Below, piece after piece: positions 53,093 through 62,747 of a stretch of 64,000 bases of DNA. The DNA is from an uncultured Eubacteriales bacterium (GTDB lineage: Bacteria > Bacillota > Clostridia > Oscillospirales > Acutalibacteraceae): contig CAKTEE010000002.1 in the NCBI GenBank assembly GCA_934546985.1, forward strand, positions 62,001-126,000. Direction: 5' to 3'. Positions within the stretch are counted from its first letter, which is position 1. Every line of letters begins with the position of its first letter. The position numbers and the translations under genes are program-made. Under the pieces are notes generated by a model. It saw only the letters and a list, made by a program, of their open reading frames with translations, made no database searches and was not told where the DNA came from.

Positions 53093-54760
53093 TCAAAACA
53101 GACCTTGTATTTTGCCGTGTTCATCAACTGTAATATTATTTGCCGCAGGTATTTTAGGCAACCCCGGCATAGTCATAATATCTCCGGTTAAAACGACAAC
53201 AAAGCCTGCGCCGGCGGAAAGGCGTATATCGCGAACTGTAATTTCAAAATTCTCAGGCCTGCCAAGAAGCGATGGATTATCAGAAAGAGAATACTGCGTT
53301 TTGGCAATACATATCGGTAATGTGTCTCCGCCCAACGCAATAACATCTTTGAGTGATTTTTCTGCTGCAGCAGTATAAATCACGCCGTTAGCGCCATATA
53401 TTTCGGTTGCGATTGTTTGTATTTTTTCTTTCAGGCTCATCTCTAATGGATAAATCGGTGAAAAATCAGCAAGTTTTTCACATGCTTCAACAACCTTTCG
53501 AGCTAAAGCAATTCCACCATCGCCGCCCTGTGCAAAAACGTCAGACAGCGCAAAATCTGCTCCTCTGTTTTTACAATACTGTTCAATAAATTCCAGTTCC
53601 GCAAACGTATCTGTATCAAAACGGTTAATTGCAACCACAACAGGAACGCCGTATTTTTTCATGTTATCAATATGAGCGCCAAGATTGACGATTCCTGCCT
53701 GTAATGCACTGAGATTTTCCTGCTTTAAATCATTTTTAGGAACGCCGCCATTGTATTTCAGCGCACGAGCCGTAGCTACAATAACGATAGCTGAAGGAGA
53801 AAGTCCCGCTACACGGCATTTAATGTCAAGAAATTTTTCTGCCCCCAAATCTGAACCAAAACCCGCTTCTGTAATGCAGTAATCTGCAAGTTTCAAAGCA
53901 AGCTGCGTCGCACGAACAGAATTACATCCATGTGCAATATTTGCAAAAGGTCCCCCATGCATGATTGCCGGAGTCCCTTCCAGCGTCTGCACCAGATTTG
54001 GTTTTAATGCATCTTTTAAAAGTGCTGTCATAGCGCCGTCAGCCTTTAAGTCGCGCGCTCTTATCGGTTCATTTCCATAAGTATAAGCAACAACAATATC
54101 GCCCAAACGTTTTTTTAAATCTTTTAAATCGGAAGCAAGGCATAAAATGGCCATAACTTCACTGGCAACGGTAATATTAAATCCGTCTTCACGCGGAATA
54201 CCGTTGACTTTACCACCTAAACCTATAACAATATTACGCAGCGCACGGTCATTCATATCCAAACAGCGTTTAAATAAAATCCTGCGCGGATCAATTTGTA
54301 ACTCATTGCCTTGCTGTAAATGGTTATCAATTAAAGCACATAACAAATTATTTGCAGATGTTATAGCGTGCATATCACCAGTAAAATGCAGATTGATTTC
54401 TTCCATTGGAAGCACCTGTGCATATCCGCCGCCTGCGGCACCGCCTTTAATGCCAAAAACCGGACCTAATGACGGTTCACGTAAAGCTATGACTGCATTT
54501 TTACCAATCTTTGCCATTGCCTGACCAAGCCCTGCGGTAGTCGTTGTTTTGCCTTCCCCCGCCGGCGTGGGATTAATAGCAGTTACCAATACTAATTTTC
54601 CGTTTTTTTTATCTTTGAGCCGGTCAAACAACTCATCTGAAAGCTTCGCTTTATACTTTCCATATGGTTCAAGTTCATCCGGCGTAATCCCCAAACTGCA
54701 TGCAATTTCTGTTATTGGTTTTAGAGTAGCTTGTTGTGCAATTTCAATATCTGACAGCAT
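53093..54760 (-). CDS. fhs: Formate-tetrahydrofolate ligase
   Basis: Makes 10-formyl-THF from formate, THF and ATP, the entry of formate into one-carbon metabolism. The 555-residue enzyme has the P-loop [16 protein letters not shown] (about 63-78) and the [16 protein letters not shown] block. Two further in-frame ATGs lie at 54778 and 54766; the GGGAGGA site (54773-54767) is 6 nt before the ATG at 54760, so I choose it. An extended -10 box TGGTATAAT lies at 54800-54792. Other acetogenesis genes are not seen here. Confidence 0.95.
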   Translation of the reverse strand: MLSDIEIAQQATLKPITEIACSLGITPDELEPYGKYKAKLSDELFDRLKDKKNGKLVLVTAINPTPAGEGKTTTTAGLGQAMAKIGKNAVIALREPSLGPVFGIKGGAAGGGYAQVLPMEEINLHFTGDMHAITSANNLLCALIDNHLQQGNELQIDPRRILFKRCLDMNDRALRNIVIGLGGKVNGIPREDGFNITVASEVMAILCLASDLKDLKKRLGDIVVAYTYGNEPIRARDLKADGAMTALLKDALKPNLVQTLEGTPAIMHGGPFANIAHGCNSVRATQLALKLADYCITEAGFGSDLGAEKFLDIKCRVAGLSPSAIVIVATARALKYNGGVPKNDLKQENLSALQAGIVNLGAHIDNMKKYGVPVVVAINRFDTDTFAELEFIEQYCKNRGADFALSDVFAQGGDGGIALARKVVEACEKLADFSPIYPLEMSLKEKIQTIATEIYGANGVIYTAAAEKSLKDVIALGGDTLPICIAKTQYSLSDNPSLLGRPENFEITVRDIRLSAGAGFVVVLTGDIMTMPGLPKIPAANNITVDEHGKIQGLF

Positions 54761-54791
54761 CAGCATTCCTCCCAGCATTTAAATATAAAAT

Positions 54792-54800
54792 ATTATACCA
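54792..54800 (-). promoter_or_regulatory. Extended -10 promoter of fhs
   Basis: TGGTATAAT on the minus strand, about 30 bases ahead of the start codon. The -35 region is poor. An inverted repeat CACTGT..ACAGTG lies just upstream (54809-54836). Confidence 0.55.
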
Positions 54801-55037
54801 TATTTTCACTGTTCATAAAAGTACTATGGTACAGTGTTTTTCTATATTATTTATAAAATCAAGTTGATAACAAAAATTGTGCATTCTTAAAAATAGTGCA
54901 AATTTGCACAAAAAACACATAAAATTTTATTCACTCATCCAAAGATAAAAAATTTTCTCAAAAAGCGTTACTTTTTATCACCTCAAAATCATAATAATAT
55001 GTAGGAATATTTTTACATTTATGAAGGGTGGACAAAC

Positions 55038-55901
55038 ATGAACCGTATAAAACGAAAATTTTTAAACTTGAAAAAACGTACATTTCGCTACATATCCAAA
55101 AATACCGGCGGCAGTCAATGCTTTTGTAATATTTGTGGTAACAGATTCCGTTTTTTTATGCCATATACCGATGATAGAAAGGAGCTCCGGCAAAGAATCA
55201 ATAAAATTGCAGAAACCGGCATCATTGCAAGCCCGCAGGATGCATTTTACTGTCCTTATTGCAATTCAACGTCCCGCGACAGGCATTTTACAGCAATGTT
55301 TGACAAAATACATTTCAGTCAAAAATATTTGAATGAACAAATAAAAGTTTTGCATTTTGCTCCGGAAGTAGGAATCAGCAAATTATTTTTAGATGCGAAG
55401 TGCGATTATCATCCTGTAGACATTGATCCAAAAAGATATAAACATTTTTCTAATATTTCAAAAGCTGATATTACAGATATTCCGTTTGCCGACAATACAT
55501 TTGATATGATAGTTTGTATTCATGTGCTGGAGCATATAGAGAACGACGGAAAAGCGCTCAGCGAACTTTACCGCGTTCTGAAACCTGGAGGCACAGCCCT
55601 TTTGCAAACACCGTATTCAGATAAATTACAGCAAACATTTACCGACCCTTCTGTAAAAACACGTGAAGAACAAATCAAAGCATATGTAGAAGAAGGACAC
55701 GTGCGTATTTATGGGTTAGATTTGATGCAGCGTTATCAGGAAGCCGGATTTGAACTGCATTTTGTTAACAGCAAGACATTATTCACGCCAAAAGATGCAG
55801 ATGAATTGGGGTTTAATAATAAAGAAGATTTAATGATAGTGGCAAAACCTGCTTTGACAACAACTACATCGGACAAACACCTTTCAGCAACAGTTCACTA
55901 A
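55038..55901 (+). CDS. SAM-dependent methyltransferase with N-terminal Cys clusters
   Basis: A 287-residue class I methyltransferase. The N-terminus has two Cys pairs (CFCNIC about 28-33, FYCPYC about 73-78) that may bind zinc. The methyltransferase 11 core runs from about 108 (VLHFAPEVGISKL, replacing the usual DxGxG) through DITDIPFADNTFDMIVCIHVLEHI and ELYRVLKPGGTALLQTP. Substrate unknown; similar proteins are often found with glycan-biosynthesis genes, but none is adjacent. AAGGGTGG lies about 7 nt before the ATG. Confidence 0.8.
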   Translation: MNRIKRKFLNLKKRTFRYISKNTGGSQCFCNICGNRFRFFMPYTDDRKELRQRINKIAETGIIASPQDAFYCPYCNSTSRDRHFTAMFDKIHFSQKYLNEQIKVLHFAPEVGISKLFLDAKCDYHPVDIDPKRYKHFSNISKADITDIPFADNTFDMIVCIHVLEHIENDGKALSELYRVLKPGGTALLQTPYSDKLQQTFTDPSVKTREEQIKAYVEEGHVRIYGLDLMQRYQEAGFELHFVNSKTLFTPKDADELGFNNKEDLMIVAKPALTTTTSDKHLSATVH

Positions 55902-56036
55902 AGAAATTAAAAAAAGGTATAAATTTCTTATCAATATATTCCGCCAGCTACAAAATATATTTTGAAAACTATCCTTAGTTTACACCAAACATTACAATAA
56001 TTCACAAAAATACTCTTAATAATAATTAACTAATGT

Positions 56037-56065
56037 TTGACAGCAATCAGCTTTTTTGCTATACT
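56037..56065 (+). promoter_or_regulatory. Promoter of tRNA-Leu
   Basis: TTGACA (56037-56042) and TATACT (56060-56065), 17 bases apart, ending 13 bases before the tRNA. Confidence 0.85.
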
Positions 56066-56078
56066 AATATAGTTATGT

Positions 56079-56163
56079 GCGGGTATGGCGGAATTGGCAG
56101 ACGTGCAAGATTTAGGATCTTGTGCCGCGAGGCGTGCAGGTTCGACCCCTGTTACCCGCACCA
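56079..56163 (+). tRNA. tRNA-Leu (anticodon UAG)
   Basis: Acceptor arms GCGGGTA and TACCCGC pair, with encoded CCA. The anticodon stem CAAGA/TCTTG surrounds the loop TTTAGGA, giving anticodon UAG. A long variable arm (TGCCGCGAGGCG) marks it as Leu type. Length 85 with CCA. Confidence 0.96.
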
Positions 56164-56171
56164 AATGTTGG

Positions 56172-56215
56172 AACCTGCTGCAAAAGTAATTTGAGCTTTT
56201 GCAGCAGGTTTTTAT
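56172..56215 (+). terminator. Terminator of tRNA-Leu
   Basis: AACCTGCTGCAAAAG (56172-56186) pairs with CTTTTGCAGCAGGTT (56196-56210), followed by TTT and A/T. It isolates the tRNA from the downstream membrane protein gene. Confidence 0.85.
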
Positions 56216-56244
56216 AATAAACAAAGTAACATTGAGGTAAAATA

Positions 56245-57789
56245 ATGACCGATACTGAGAATTTTACTCTGGAATTGATTATACAGTTGGAAAAATGCGT
56301 AAAACGGTTTTCTCATAAAAACGGCAACCTTTTTTATGAGGCAAAAATCCTCTATAAAAATGGGCATAAAACGCCAGATGATATAACTGCATATAATATA
56401 GATTTGTACTATAATAACCATATTGTTAGATTTTCATATTATCCCCACGTTCCATTATCTATGGCGCATAGTGTTTTAACGTGTTATGTTTCTTTAAGCA
56501 AAACTGATACTCAAAAACTGTTTTACCCTTTATCACAAATATATGGTTTTTTAGGTGTTACACCTATATATGCTTTGACAATCCCTATGATTTTATCATC
56601 AGACACCATGACTGAATGTTTTGATTGCATAGCAGAGTCTTTACTTCTAATAAATTCTGCGATTATCGATTTATCGTATAATCAAGATAAAAAAGATGCC
56701 TTATTTAATGAAAATTTTGAATTTGCATGTACACACTTTAAAAGCAAATTTCCGACAACAAATGATATTCTATTGGAAATTGATAAAGCAAAAGAAGAAT
56801 GGTACAAATATTGGATTGCTAATGCTTATGAAGAACCGCTTACCCCAGAAGATAAAAATAATGCCCAAGCAGATTTTGAACAAATTGTTTTGCGTATAAG
56901 TAATGAAGTGCAATCATTGTTATTCGCTGACAAGAAAAAATTTCTTATGTTTTATTTAGGATATTGTTTGGTACAATCACTTAGTTCAGGTTATGAAGCT
57001 TATATGATTGGCAATTATAATACTGCTATAAAAAAATTAAACAAATTAAAAAATAAAACACCATGTGAAAATATCTTAATTAATTACATGCGAAAAACAA
57101 AAACGCCGCAAAGGCATGTTCCTGAATCCGTCTTCAAAAATCTTACTGAACTTTACAAAAATGGTATTCCAAAAAATAATTTTAAAGAATCGCTTGCAAT
57201 TGCTCCTGCAATGATTATATTTGGAATTTTATGGGTTCCGCTATTTTTAGCCTTGTATTTTCTTTTTTATTTTTTTGAAAGTAAGGATTCAATTTATTTA
57301 CTTGGTACACTCGAAAATGCTCCAAGTGTAATTTTCCCCGCTTTAATCATGGCTATTCCTACAATATATTTCAATTCAAAAAAATTTTATAAACTGTTTT
57401 TTAAAAAGAATTATCCAAAATTAATAAAATTGGAAGACGCAACTTACTCTCATTCCGCCCACAGGTTTATAAAAGGTATGACCGTAATTCTGTTTGTAAG
57501 TTCAATTGTTTTTTTATTTCTTATATCTCATCAAAATATAAAACTTACAGAAGATGGATTTTATGATAACACTAAATTTTTTAGTGTTAAGGGTATCTTT
57601 TATAATTATAAAGATATTGACATACTCAAATATCAGCAGGAAACACCCAACAGTCATGGCGGAACATTTCCATACTCTTCTTATGTTATATTACTGAAAA
57701 ATGGAGAAAAAATTGATATAGACCAATTTGATTCCTGTAACGAAACATTTTTAAATATTATTAAAAGCAAAGGCGTTAAGGTAGAATAG
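56245..57789 (+). CDS. AT-rich multi-domain membrane protein of unknown function
   Basis: A 514-residue protein. The first 300 residues appear soluble and rich in Tyr, Lys and Asn (with a helical, repeat-like middle), followed by a hydrophobic pair at about 310-345, another helix at about 350-370 and one at about 412-432, then an 80-residue soluble tail with beta character. The base composition is markedly more AT-rich than neighbouring genes. No family recognised. It lies 29 bases after the tRNA terminator and has no obvious ribosome binding site better than TTGAGG. A horizontally acquired gene is possible. Confidence 0.6.
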   Translation: MTDTENFTLELIIQLEKCVKRFSHKNGNLFYEAKILYKNGHKTPDDITAYNIDLYYNNHIVRFSYYPHVPLSMAHSVLTCYVSLSKTDTQKLFYPLSQIYGFLGVTPIYALTIPMILSSDTMTECFDCIAESLLLINSAIIDLSYNQDKKDALFNENFEFACTHFKSKFPTTNDILLEIDKAKEEWYKYWIANAYEEPLTPEDKNNAQADFEQIVLRISNEVQSLLFADKKKFLMFYLGYCLVQSLSSGYEAYMIGNYNTAIKKLNKLKNKTPCENILINYMRKTKTPQRHVPESVFKNLTELYKNGIPKNNFKESLAIAPAMIIFGILWVPLFLALYFLFYFFESKDSIYLLGTLENAPSVIFPALIMAIPTIYFNSKKFYKLFFKKNYPKLIKLEDATYSHSAHRFIKGMTVILFVSSIVFLFLISHQNIKLTEDGFYDNTKFFSVKGIFYNYKDIDILKYQQETPNSHGGTFPYSSYVILLKNGEKIDIDQFDSCNETFLNIIKSKGVKVE

Positions 57790-58094
57790 CAGAATTACAT
57801 CAGTTTCAATTTTACACCAAAAACCATTTTTTCTATCCCACTGACAACGTTATTGCAAATTAAGATGAACAGCACAATATAGCATTCAATTTTTTCTTTT
57901 CGTCCAAGGTTAACATCGTCCGTCGTATTATTTACACAAAAAAATCACTTTCTTTGAGCAGATAAAACAGCTTTTTTTGTCCGCCTGTTTTTGTGTATAA
58001 TTAAGCATATGACATTAACATTGAAAAATATACAATGATTGTCTATAACGTGAATATATCAAATATTGTATTCATGCGATTTTGGAGGAGCATT
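57790..58094. other. Gene-free stretch between the membrane protein and the TIGR04076 pseudogene
   Basis: About 300 AT-rich bases. No gene or structured RNA is seen; a TATAAT at about 57997 may be part of the promoter of the pseudogene. Confidence 0.5.
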
Positions 58095-58441
58095 ATGAAA
58101 AAATGGTATGATGAAGAATATGAATTTGAGATTGAAGTAATCAGTTTTCTCCACAGCCATCATAAGAGCGGTATTGACGGAATGGTGAGGAAGTCGGCAA
58201 TAAATATACTTGTACTTATGGCCGCCCTGTAAATGCAGGGGGGCAAGGTATTTGCTCCAAAGCAATGATGATTATGTTTCCAATCATGGAAACTGTCAGA
58301 AGCGGCGGTAATTTAGAGAATATCGGCGGCAGCGGAAAATACAGCAAGGAAATTGTATGTCCGGATGGCTGTGTTATTTTTAAGCTGACCGTCAAAAAAC
58401 TTGGAAATGAGAATTTCTATAAAGGAAAATTTTTCGATTAA
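58095..58441 (+). pseudogene. TIGR04076 family protein, frameshifted pseudogene
   Basis: The ATG at 58095, with GGAGGAG 6 nt upstream, opens MKKWYDEEYEFEIEV...; this frame stops at 58232. Reading in the next frame from about 58166 to the TAA at 58441 gives RY-stop-RNGEEVGNKYTC, GICSKAMMIMFPIMETVRSGG, GSGKYSKEIVCPDGCVIFKL and the C-terminus KKLGNENFYKGKFFD, the typical family pattern. So one base was lost in the region 58158-58166, and a TGA replaces the Cys codon of the conserved ERYCRNG. The original 115-residue protein function is unknown. Confidence 0.75.
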
Positions 58442-58469
58442 TTTCATTTTACCGGATATAAAAATATTA

Positions 58470-58520
58470 CAACCCCAAATTCAGGAAAACATGCCGACTT
58501 TCTGAATTTAGGGTTGCATT
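58470..58520. terminator. Hairpin between the TIGR04076 pseudogene and spoIIR
   Basis: CAACCCCAAATTCAG (58470-58484) pairs with CTGAATTTAGGGTTG (58502-58516), one mismatch, between convergent transcripts. T-rich sequence follows on the plus strand. Confidence 0.65.
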
Positions 58521-58558
58521 TGTTATTTTAAATTATATTTTTTCATCATAAAATAATA

Positions 58559-59176
58559 TTATTTATGAAACCAATTTTTTATATTTTCATACCACTCAAT
58601 TACCTTAAAACGCACTTCATAATCCTGATACTCAGAAACAAACTGTAAATCTTCTTCAGATAACACCTGATTCAGCGCCTGCGTTTCTTCAGCGGCAGGC
58701 AAACACATGGGAGGAAACATAACGCACCACCAGTTTTTTCCTTCTCCTGAACCAATAATTACACGCAGTGCATCATACTTGCCCGCTGGAAGCGTTACTT
58801 TTTCATATATTCTGGTATTAAAATATTCGTTGGAAATCATTACTTTTACCGGATAATCATATCCTTGTTCTTTAATAACATCTTCCGCGGCGCGTTGAAT
58901 TTCTGAGAGCATAGGACGAACTATCGTTTCTGCCTCCCGCTTATTATGAACCTGCGCAAAAATATCCCCGCCAATAGAAATAATCCTGTCCCTAACAGCA
59001 AGTTTTAACTGCTGGTCCTCCTGAGAATCTGAATTTGCAATAACATGCAGCCTGAAAATATTTTCACGAATATCTTCACAATCCGCAGAGCATGTGTCTA
59101 TTCCAACAAAAATGCTGATAATCAATGCAATAATAATAGAAAGCTCAAATTTATGGCGTATATTTTTTTTAGTCAT
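58559..59176 (-). CDS. spoIIR: Stage II sporulation protein R
   Basis: In Bacillus SpoIIR is made in the forespore under sigma-F and secreted to activate SpoIIGA, the protease that processes pro-sigma-E. The 205-residue protein has an N-terminal signal/anchor (about 10-28), the motif IFRLHVIANSDSQEDQQLKLAVRD (about 40-63) and GGKNWWCVMFPPMC-like EGKNWWCVMFPPMCLP. A long hairpin lies just before its start, covering part of its RBS (AAGGA), so expression may be structure-dependent. It lies downstream of ispE. Confidence 0.93.
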   Translation of the reverse strand: MTKKNIRHKFELSIIIALIISIFVGIDTCSADCEDIRENIFRLHVIANSDSQEDQQLKLAVRDRIISIGGDIFAQVHNKREAETIVRPMLSEIQRAAEDVIKEQGYDYPVKVMISNEYFNTRIYEKVTLPAGKYDALRVIIGSGEGKNWWCVMFPPMCLPAAEETQALNQVLSEEDLQFVSEYQDYEVRFKVIEWYENIKNWFHK

Positions 59177-59182
59177 AATATA

Positions 59183-59230
59183 AATCCCGTCCTTCTTTTG
59201 TCATTGACAAAATTATGGACGGGATTTTTT
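59183..59230 (-). terminator. Hairpin between ispE and spoIIR
   Basis: AATCCCGTCC (59183-59192) pairs with GGACGGGATT (59217-59226), and an inner TTTTGTC/GACAAAA stem extends it. Plus strand ends in TTTTTT; the minus strand ends in GGGATTTATATT, a weak terminator that overlaps the spoIIR RBS. Confidence 0.6.
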
Positions 59231-59260
59231 TCAAATATACATCTAATTCTAAAAATTTTA

Positions 59261-60139
59261 TTAATTGTCAAACTCCACTCCGTTGGAGCAAGGTTCGCAC
59301 ACAACAGCAAAAGGATAATGTTCCCTCAATTCTGAACAACATCGGTCTGCATCTCCATGATTTTTAAACAACCCGAATACAGTTGGACCGGAACCGCTCA
59401 TACATGCGCCTACAGCGCCAAAAGAATACATTATTTGCTTGATTGCAGCAATTTCAGGCAGTTTTATACTTTGCTCGAATACATTTGCGATATTTTTGCC
59501 AATATCGTCCAAACTGCGAATGCAAATTGCATCCGATACATCTTCAAAATCAGGATGGGTACAGGAAGAAAGATTATCAAAATCTTTATAAGCTTCCGCA
59601 GTAAATACACCGGCTTCCGGTTTACAAAGCAAAACAGCACAGTCAGGCATGTCCGGAAGCGGAGATAAAATAGTACCGATTCCTTCTGCAAGCATGGTTC
59701 CTCCCTGTAAACAAAACGGAACGTCTGCGCCTATCAATTCACCAATATCTGCAAGTTTTTTATCATTCAGCCCGCAATGAAATAATTCATTCAATCCGGC
59801 AATAACGGCAGCAGCATCTGCGCTGCCGCCTGCAAGACCGGCGGAAACAGGAATTTTTTTCTTTATTTTTATGGAAACACCTGTATTTTCAGTGCCTGTC
59901 TCTTCAAAAAAACATTTTGCCGCTTTATAGGCTGTATTCGTTTCATCTTGGGGAACATTATCGTTTCCATTGCATACCACTTTAATTTCCCCTTGATTGC
60001 CAGTGGAAGTAATTGTAATAATATCCTGCAAATCTACAGACTGCATAATCATTTGTACCAGATGATACCCATCATCCCTTTGCCCGAGGATATCCAAAAG
60101 CAAATTGATTTTTGCAGAAGCCTTTAAAACAACTTTCAT
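59261..60139 (-). CDS. ispE: 4-diphosphocytidyl-2-C-methyl-D-erythritol kinase
   Basis: GHMP-family kinase of the non-mevalonate isoprenoid pathway. The 292-residue protein starts MKVVLKASAKINLLLDILGQRDDGYHLVQMIMQSVDL and has the ATP loop PVSAGLAGGSADAAA (about 92-106) and GVFGLF-type GSGPTVFGLF. The ATG at 60139 is normal. No other isoprenoid gene is adjacent. Confidence 0.95.
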   Translation of the reverse strand: MKVVLKASAKINLLLDILGQRDDGYHLVQMIMQSVDLQDIITITSTGNQGEIKVVCNGNDNVPQDETNTAYKAAKCFFEETGTENTGVSIKIKKKIPVSAGLAGGSADAAAVIAGLNELFHCGLNDKKLADIGELIGADVPFCLQGGTMLAEGIGTILSPLPDMPDCAVLLCKPEAGVFTAEAYKDFDNLSSCTHPDFEDVSDAICIRSLDDIGKNIANVFEQSIKLPEIAAIKQIMYSFGAVGACMSGSGPTVFGLFKNHGDADRCCSELREHYPFAVVCEPCSNGVEFDN

Positions 60140-60177
60140 CCAGATCCTCCTACTAAATAGTGAACCATATCATAAGA

Positions 60178-61362
60178 TTATTTTTCTTTCTTTTTTATTT
60201 CATCAAGAAATAAACCAATCCTACGCAAAGCTTCTTTTAGATGGTTAACAGAATAGCAATATGAGGCCCGTATAAATCCCTCGCCGCTTGCACCAAATGC
60301 ATTTCCAGGTACCAATGCTACTTTCTGGCTGTATAATAATTTCTCGCAAAATTCATCAGAAGATAAACCTGAACTTTTAATGCATGGAAAAACATAGAAA
60401 GCCCCTTCAGGTTCAAAACACTCCAAACCAAGTGCGCGGAAACCATCCACTGTAAAACGGCGCCTTGCATCATACTCGCCCGCCATTTCCTGCACATCGC
60501 CATCTCCGTTACGCAGACCTTCAATCGCCGCATATTGGGAGGTTGTCGGTGCACTCATAATTGCAAACTGATGCAGTTTTGTCATTTGCTTGATAATTTC
60601 TCCGGGGCCAAGGGCATAACCTAATCGCCAGCCTGTCATGGAATATGTCTTTGAAAAACCATTAACCACAATGGTTCTCTCCTGCATTCCGTCAACGGAT
60701 GCGATAGACACATGGGGGGTGTCTCCATAAGTAAGTTCAGCATAAATTTCATCAGAAAGAACCATAACGTTCGTATCACGCAATACCTCGGCAATCGCTT
60801 CAAGGTGTTCCTTTCGCATAACTGCTCCGGTTGGATTATTGGGATAAGGTAAAATTAACAGTTTTGTTTTCGGCGTTATCGTCGCACGTAGTTCTTCCGG
60901 TGTTACACGAAACTGGTTTTCCGCTTTTGTCGCAAGCGGTTTGGCAACACCGCCTGCCATTTCAGTAATTGGCGTGTAACACACAAAGCTGGGTTCCGGT
61001 ATCAAGACTTCATCGCCTTCATCTATAATGGTACGCACACACAAATCAATAGCCTCAGAACCCCCGACCGTAACAATAACATCTGTACGGTAAGCATATT
61101 CTACATGAAAACGGCGGCGATAATATTCCGTAATTTCCCTGCGCAGTTCCAATAAACCAGCATTTGAGGTATAGCGTGTTTTTCCGCTGTCCAGAGAATC
61201 AATAGCAACATCCCTGATGTGCCAAGGGGTACGAAAATCCGGCTCCCCTACGCCAAGTGAAATAACATCTTCCATTTCCTCTGCAATATCAAAAAACTTT
61301 CGTATTCCAGAGGGTTTAATCTGCTGGATACGTTTGTTCATAAGTGATCGGTAATCCATCAC
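60178..61362 (-). CDS. Class I/II aminotransferase (PatA-like)
   Basis: A 394-residue PLP aminotransferase with the lysine motif NGFSKTYSMTGWRLGYALGPG (about 235-255), PYPNNPTGAVM and a final RASYCYSVNHLKEAL. The closest pattern I know is Bacillus PatA, N-acetyl-LL-diaminopimelate or aromatic aminotransferase, so a link to lysine synthesis is possible but not shown. It overlaps the Lrp-type regulator stop by 4 bases. Confidence 0.85.
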   Translation of the reverse strand: MMDYRSLMNKRIQQIKPSGIRKFFDIAEEMEDVISLGVGEPDFRTPWHIRDVAIDSLDSGKTRYTSNAGLLELRREITEYYRRRFHVEYAYRTDVIVTVGGSEAIDLCVRTIIDEGDEVLIPEPSFVCYTPITEMAGGVAKPLATKAENQFRVTPEELRATITPKTKLLILPYPNNPTGAVMRKEHLEAIAEVLRDTNVMVLSDEIYAELTYGDTPHVSIASVDGMQERTIVVNGFSKTYSMTGWRLGYALGPGEIIKQMTKLHQFAIMSAPTTSQYAAIEGLRNGDGDVQEMAGEYDARRRFTVDGFRALGLECFEPEGAFYVFPCIKSSGLSSDEFCEKLLYSQKVALVPGNAFGASGEGFIRASYCYSVNHLKEALRRIGLFLDEIKKKEK

Positions 61363-61838
61363 AGTGAAACAATCCCCCTATCGTCGCCGGAAACAGGTGA
61401 AAGTTCTATTCCCATATCCTTATATCTGCGCAAAATAAAATGCGTCGCAGTGGAAAGGACCGAATCCAGCGGAGATAATCGCTTGGCAACAAACATCGCT
61501 ACATCCTGAAATGTTTTTCCAGTAATCATCACTGCAAAATCATAAGCACCGGACATTAAATATAAACTTTCAACTTCATCAAGCTGTGTGATACGCTGTG
61601 CAATTTCTTCAAAACCATGACCGCGTTTTGGCGTAACTTTAATTTCAATCAATGCTGTTACGTGTTCATTATCTACTTTATCCCAATTAATTACGGATTT
61701 ATAACCGCGGATAATCCCTTCATTTTCATACCGACTGATTCTTTCTGCCACTGCCTCCTCTGTTTCTCCCAACATTACCGCCAGTTCCTTATTAGAAAGA
61801 CGGGCATTATTTTCAAGAAGTTTAAACAGCTTATCCAT
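61359..61838 (-). CDS. Lrp/AsnC-family transcriptional regulator
   Basis: A 159-residue regulator with an N-terminal winged helix-turn-helix (about 1-60: LLENNARLSNKELAVMLGETEEAVAERISRYENEGIIRGY) and a C-terminal ligand domain with the RAM beta-alpha-beta pattern (about 70-150). Directly coupled to the downstream aminotransferase gene (ATGA overlap), it likely controls it with an amino acid as ligand. GGGGGAAGCTG gives a weak RBS ahead of the ATG at 61838. Confidence 0.92.
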   Translation of the reverse strand: MDKLFKLLENNARLSNKELAVMLGETEEAVAERISRYENEGIIRGYKSVINWDKVDNEHVTALIEIKVTPKRGHGFEEIAQRITQLDEVESLYLMSGAYDFAVMITGKTFQDVAMFVAKRLSPLDSVLSTATHFILRRYKDMGIELSPVSGDDRGIVSL

Positions 61839-61860
61839 AACAGCTTCCCCCTAAATAATC

Positions 61861-62673
61861 TTATTTTATTTCAATTTGAATCGGCATGCGGCTTTCAAAC
61901 AAAGTAACCTCATGGAAACCTGCTTCTCTGGCAATCGCCAAACCTTCCTGAAGTCCAGCTCCGACATCTTTAACGCAATGTGCGTCAGAACCAATGGTAA
62001 TATATCTTCCGCCAAGTTCTTTAAACCGCCGGACAATATCCAGCGTAGGCGATGTCTCTCCAATTTTACCGCGCAGACCTGAAGTATTAATTTCCAAAGC
62101 TTTGCCGCTCTGGGCAAGACCTTTCAATATTTTATCTATGATATCTGTAAACTTTGAAAGGTCTACAGATATTTTATACTCTCCGCAAATATAACGTAAA
62201 GGATAGGTCAAATGAGCAAGAACGTCAAACCCGCCCCACTGTACCATTTCATAAACTTCTTCAAAATATTGATATAAAAGAGCGTTAATATCACAATGAG
62301 TGTAATTTAAAAAATAAAAATCCTTTTTGCCCCTTACATTATGAATCGAACCCAATATCACATCATAATTCATACTTTGGATTATTTTTTCCGAAGTATG
62401 CAAATCCTGTATCGGCTGTCCCAATTCAATCCCAATAGAAACAATCAGACTCCCCCGAAAAACCGACCTTGCTTTGCTAGCTTCAAAATAAGCCTGCTGG
62501 ATACTGCGGTCATAATGTTCCGTATAAAAACAATCTACCTCGCAATGGTCTGTAAAGGCAATTGCACGCATTCCCTTGCGAAGCGCATATTCACACAAAA
62601 GGATTGCCGCATGCTCTCCATCAGGCGAACTATCAGTATGGACATGCATATCCAATAAGTTTTTATATTCCAT
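61861..62673 (-). CDS. PHP-domain phosphatase (histidinol-phosphatase-like)
   Basis: A 270-residue PHP-family protein with metal-binding His/Asp motifs LDMHVHTDSSPDGEHA, AFTDHCEVD, GSIHNVR and ITIGSDAHCVKDVGAG. Such proteins are annotated as histidinol-phosphatase (HisK), but no other his gene is here, so the substrate is open. The frame extends to 62730; I choose the ATG at 62673, 8 nt after GGAGG, giving MEYKNLLDMHV; an ATG 3 bases upstream (62676) is equally possible. Confidence 0.85.
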   Translation of the reverse strand: MEYKNLLDMHVHTDSSPDGEHAAILLCEYALRKGMRAIAFTDHCEVDCFYTEHYDRSIQQAYFEASKARSVFRGSLIVSIGIELGQPIQDLHTSEKIIQSMNYDVILGSIHNVRGKKDFYFLNYTHCDINALLYQYFEEVYEMVQWGGFDVLAHLTYPLRYICGEYKISVDLSKFTDIIDKILKGLAQSGKALEINTSGLRGKIGETSPTLDIVRRFKELGGRYITIGSDAHCVKDVGAGLQEGLAIAREAGFHEVTLFESRMPIQIEIK

Positions 62674-62718
62674 CATGCATACCTCCGGTATTATTGCATG
62701 TAAACATCTTATTTGGTA

Positions 62719-62747
62719 ATTATAGCACAATATATTTCGTTCGTCTA
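62719..62747 (-). promoter_or_regulatory. Sigma-A promoter of the PHP phosphatase gene
   Basis: TAGACG (62747-62742) and TATAAT (62724-62719), 17 bases apart on the minus strand. Confidence 0.5.

Noticed and set aside
58158..58180. In-frame TGA in the TIGR04076 gene as a possible selenocysteine codon
   Set aside because: The same gene has an independent one-base deletion just upstream, and I see no SECIS-like hairpin directly after the TGA; decay is the simpler reading.
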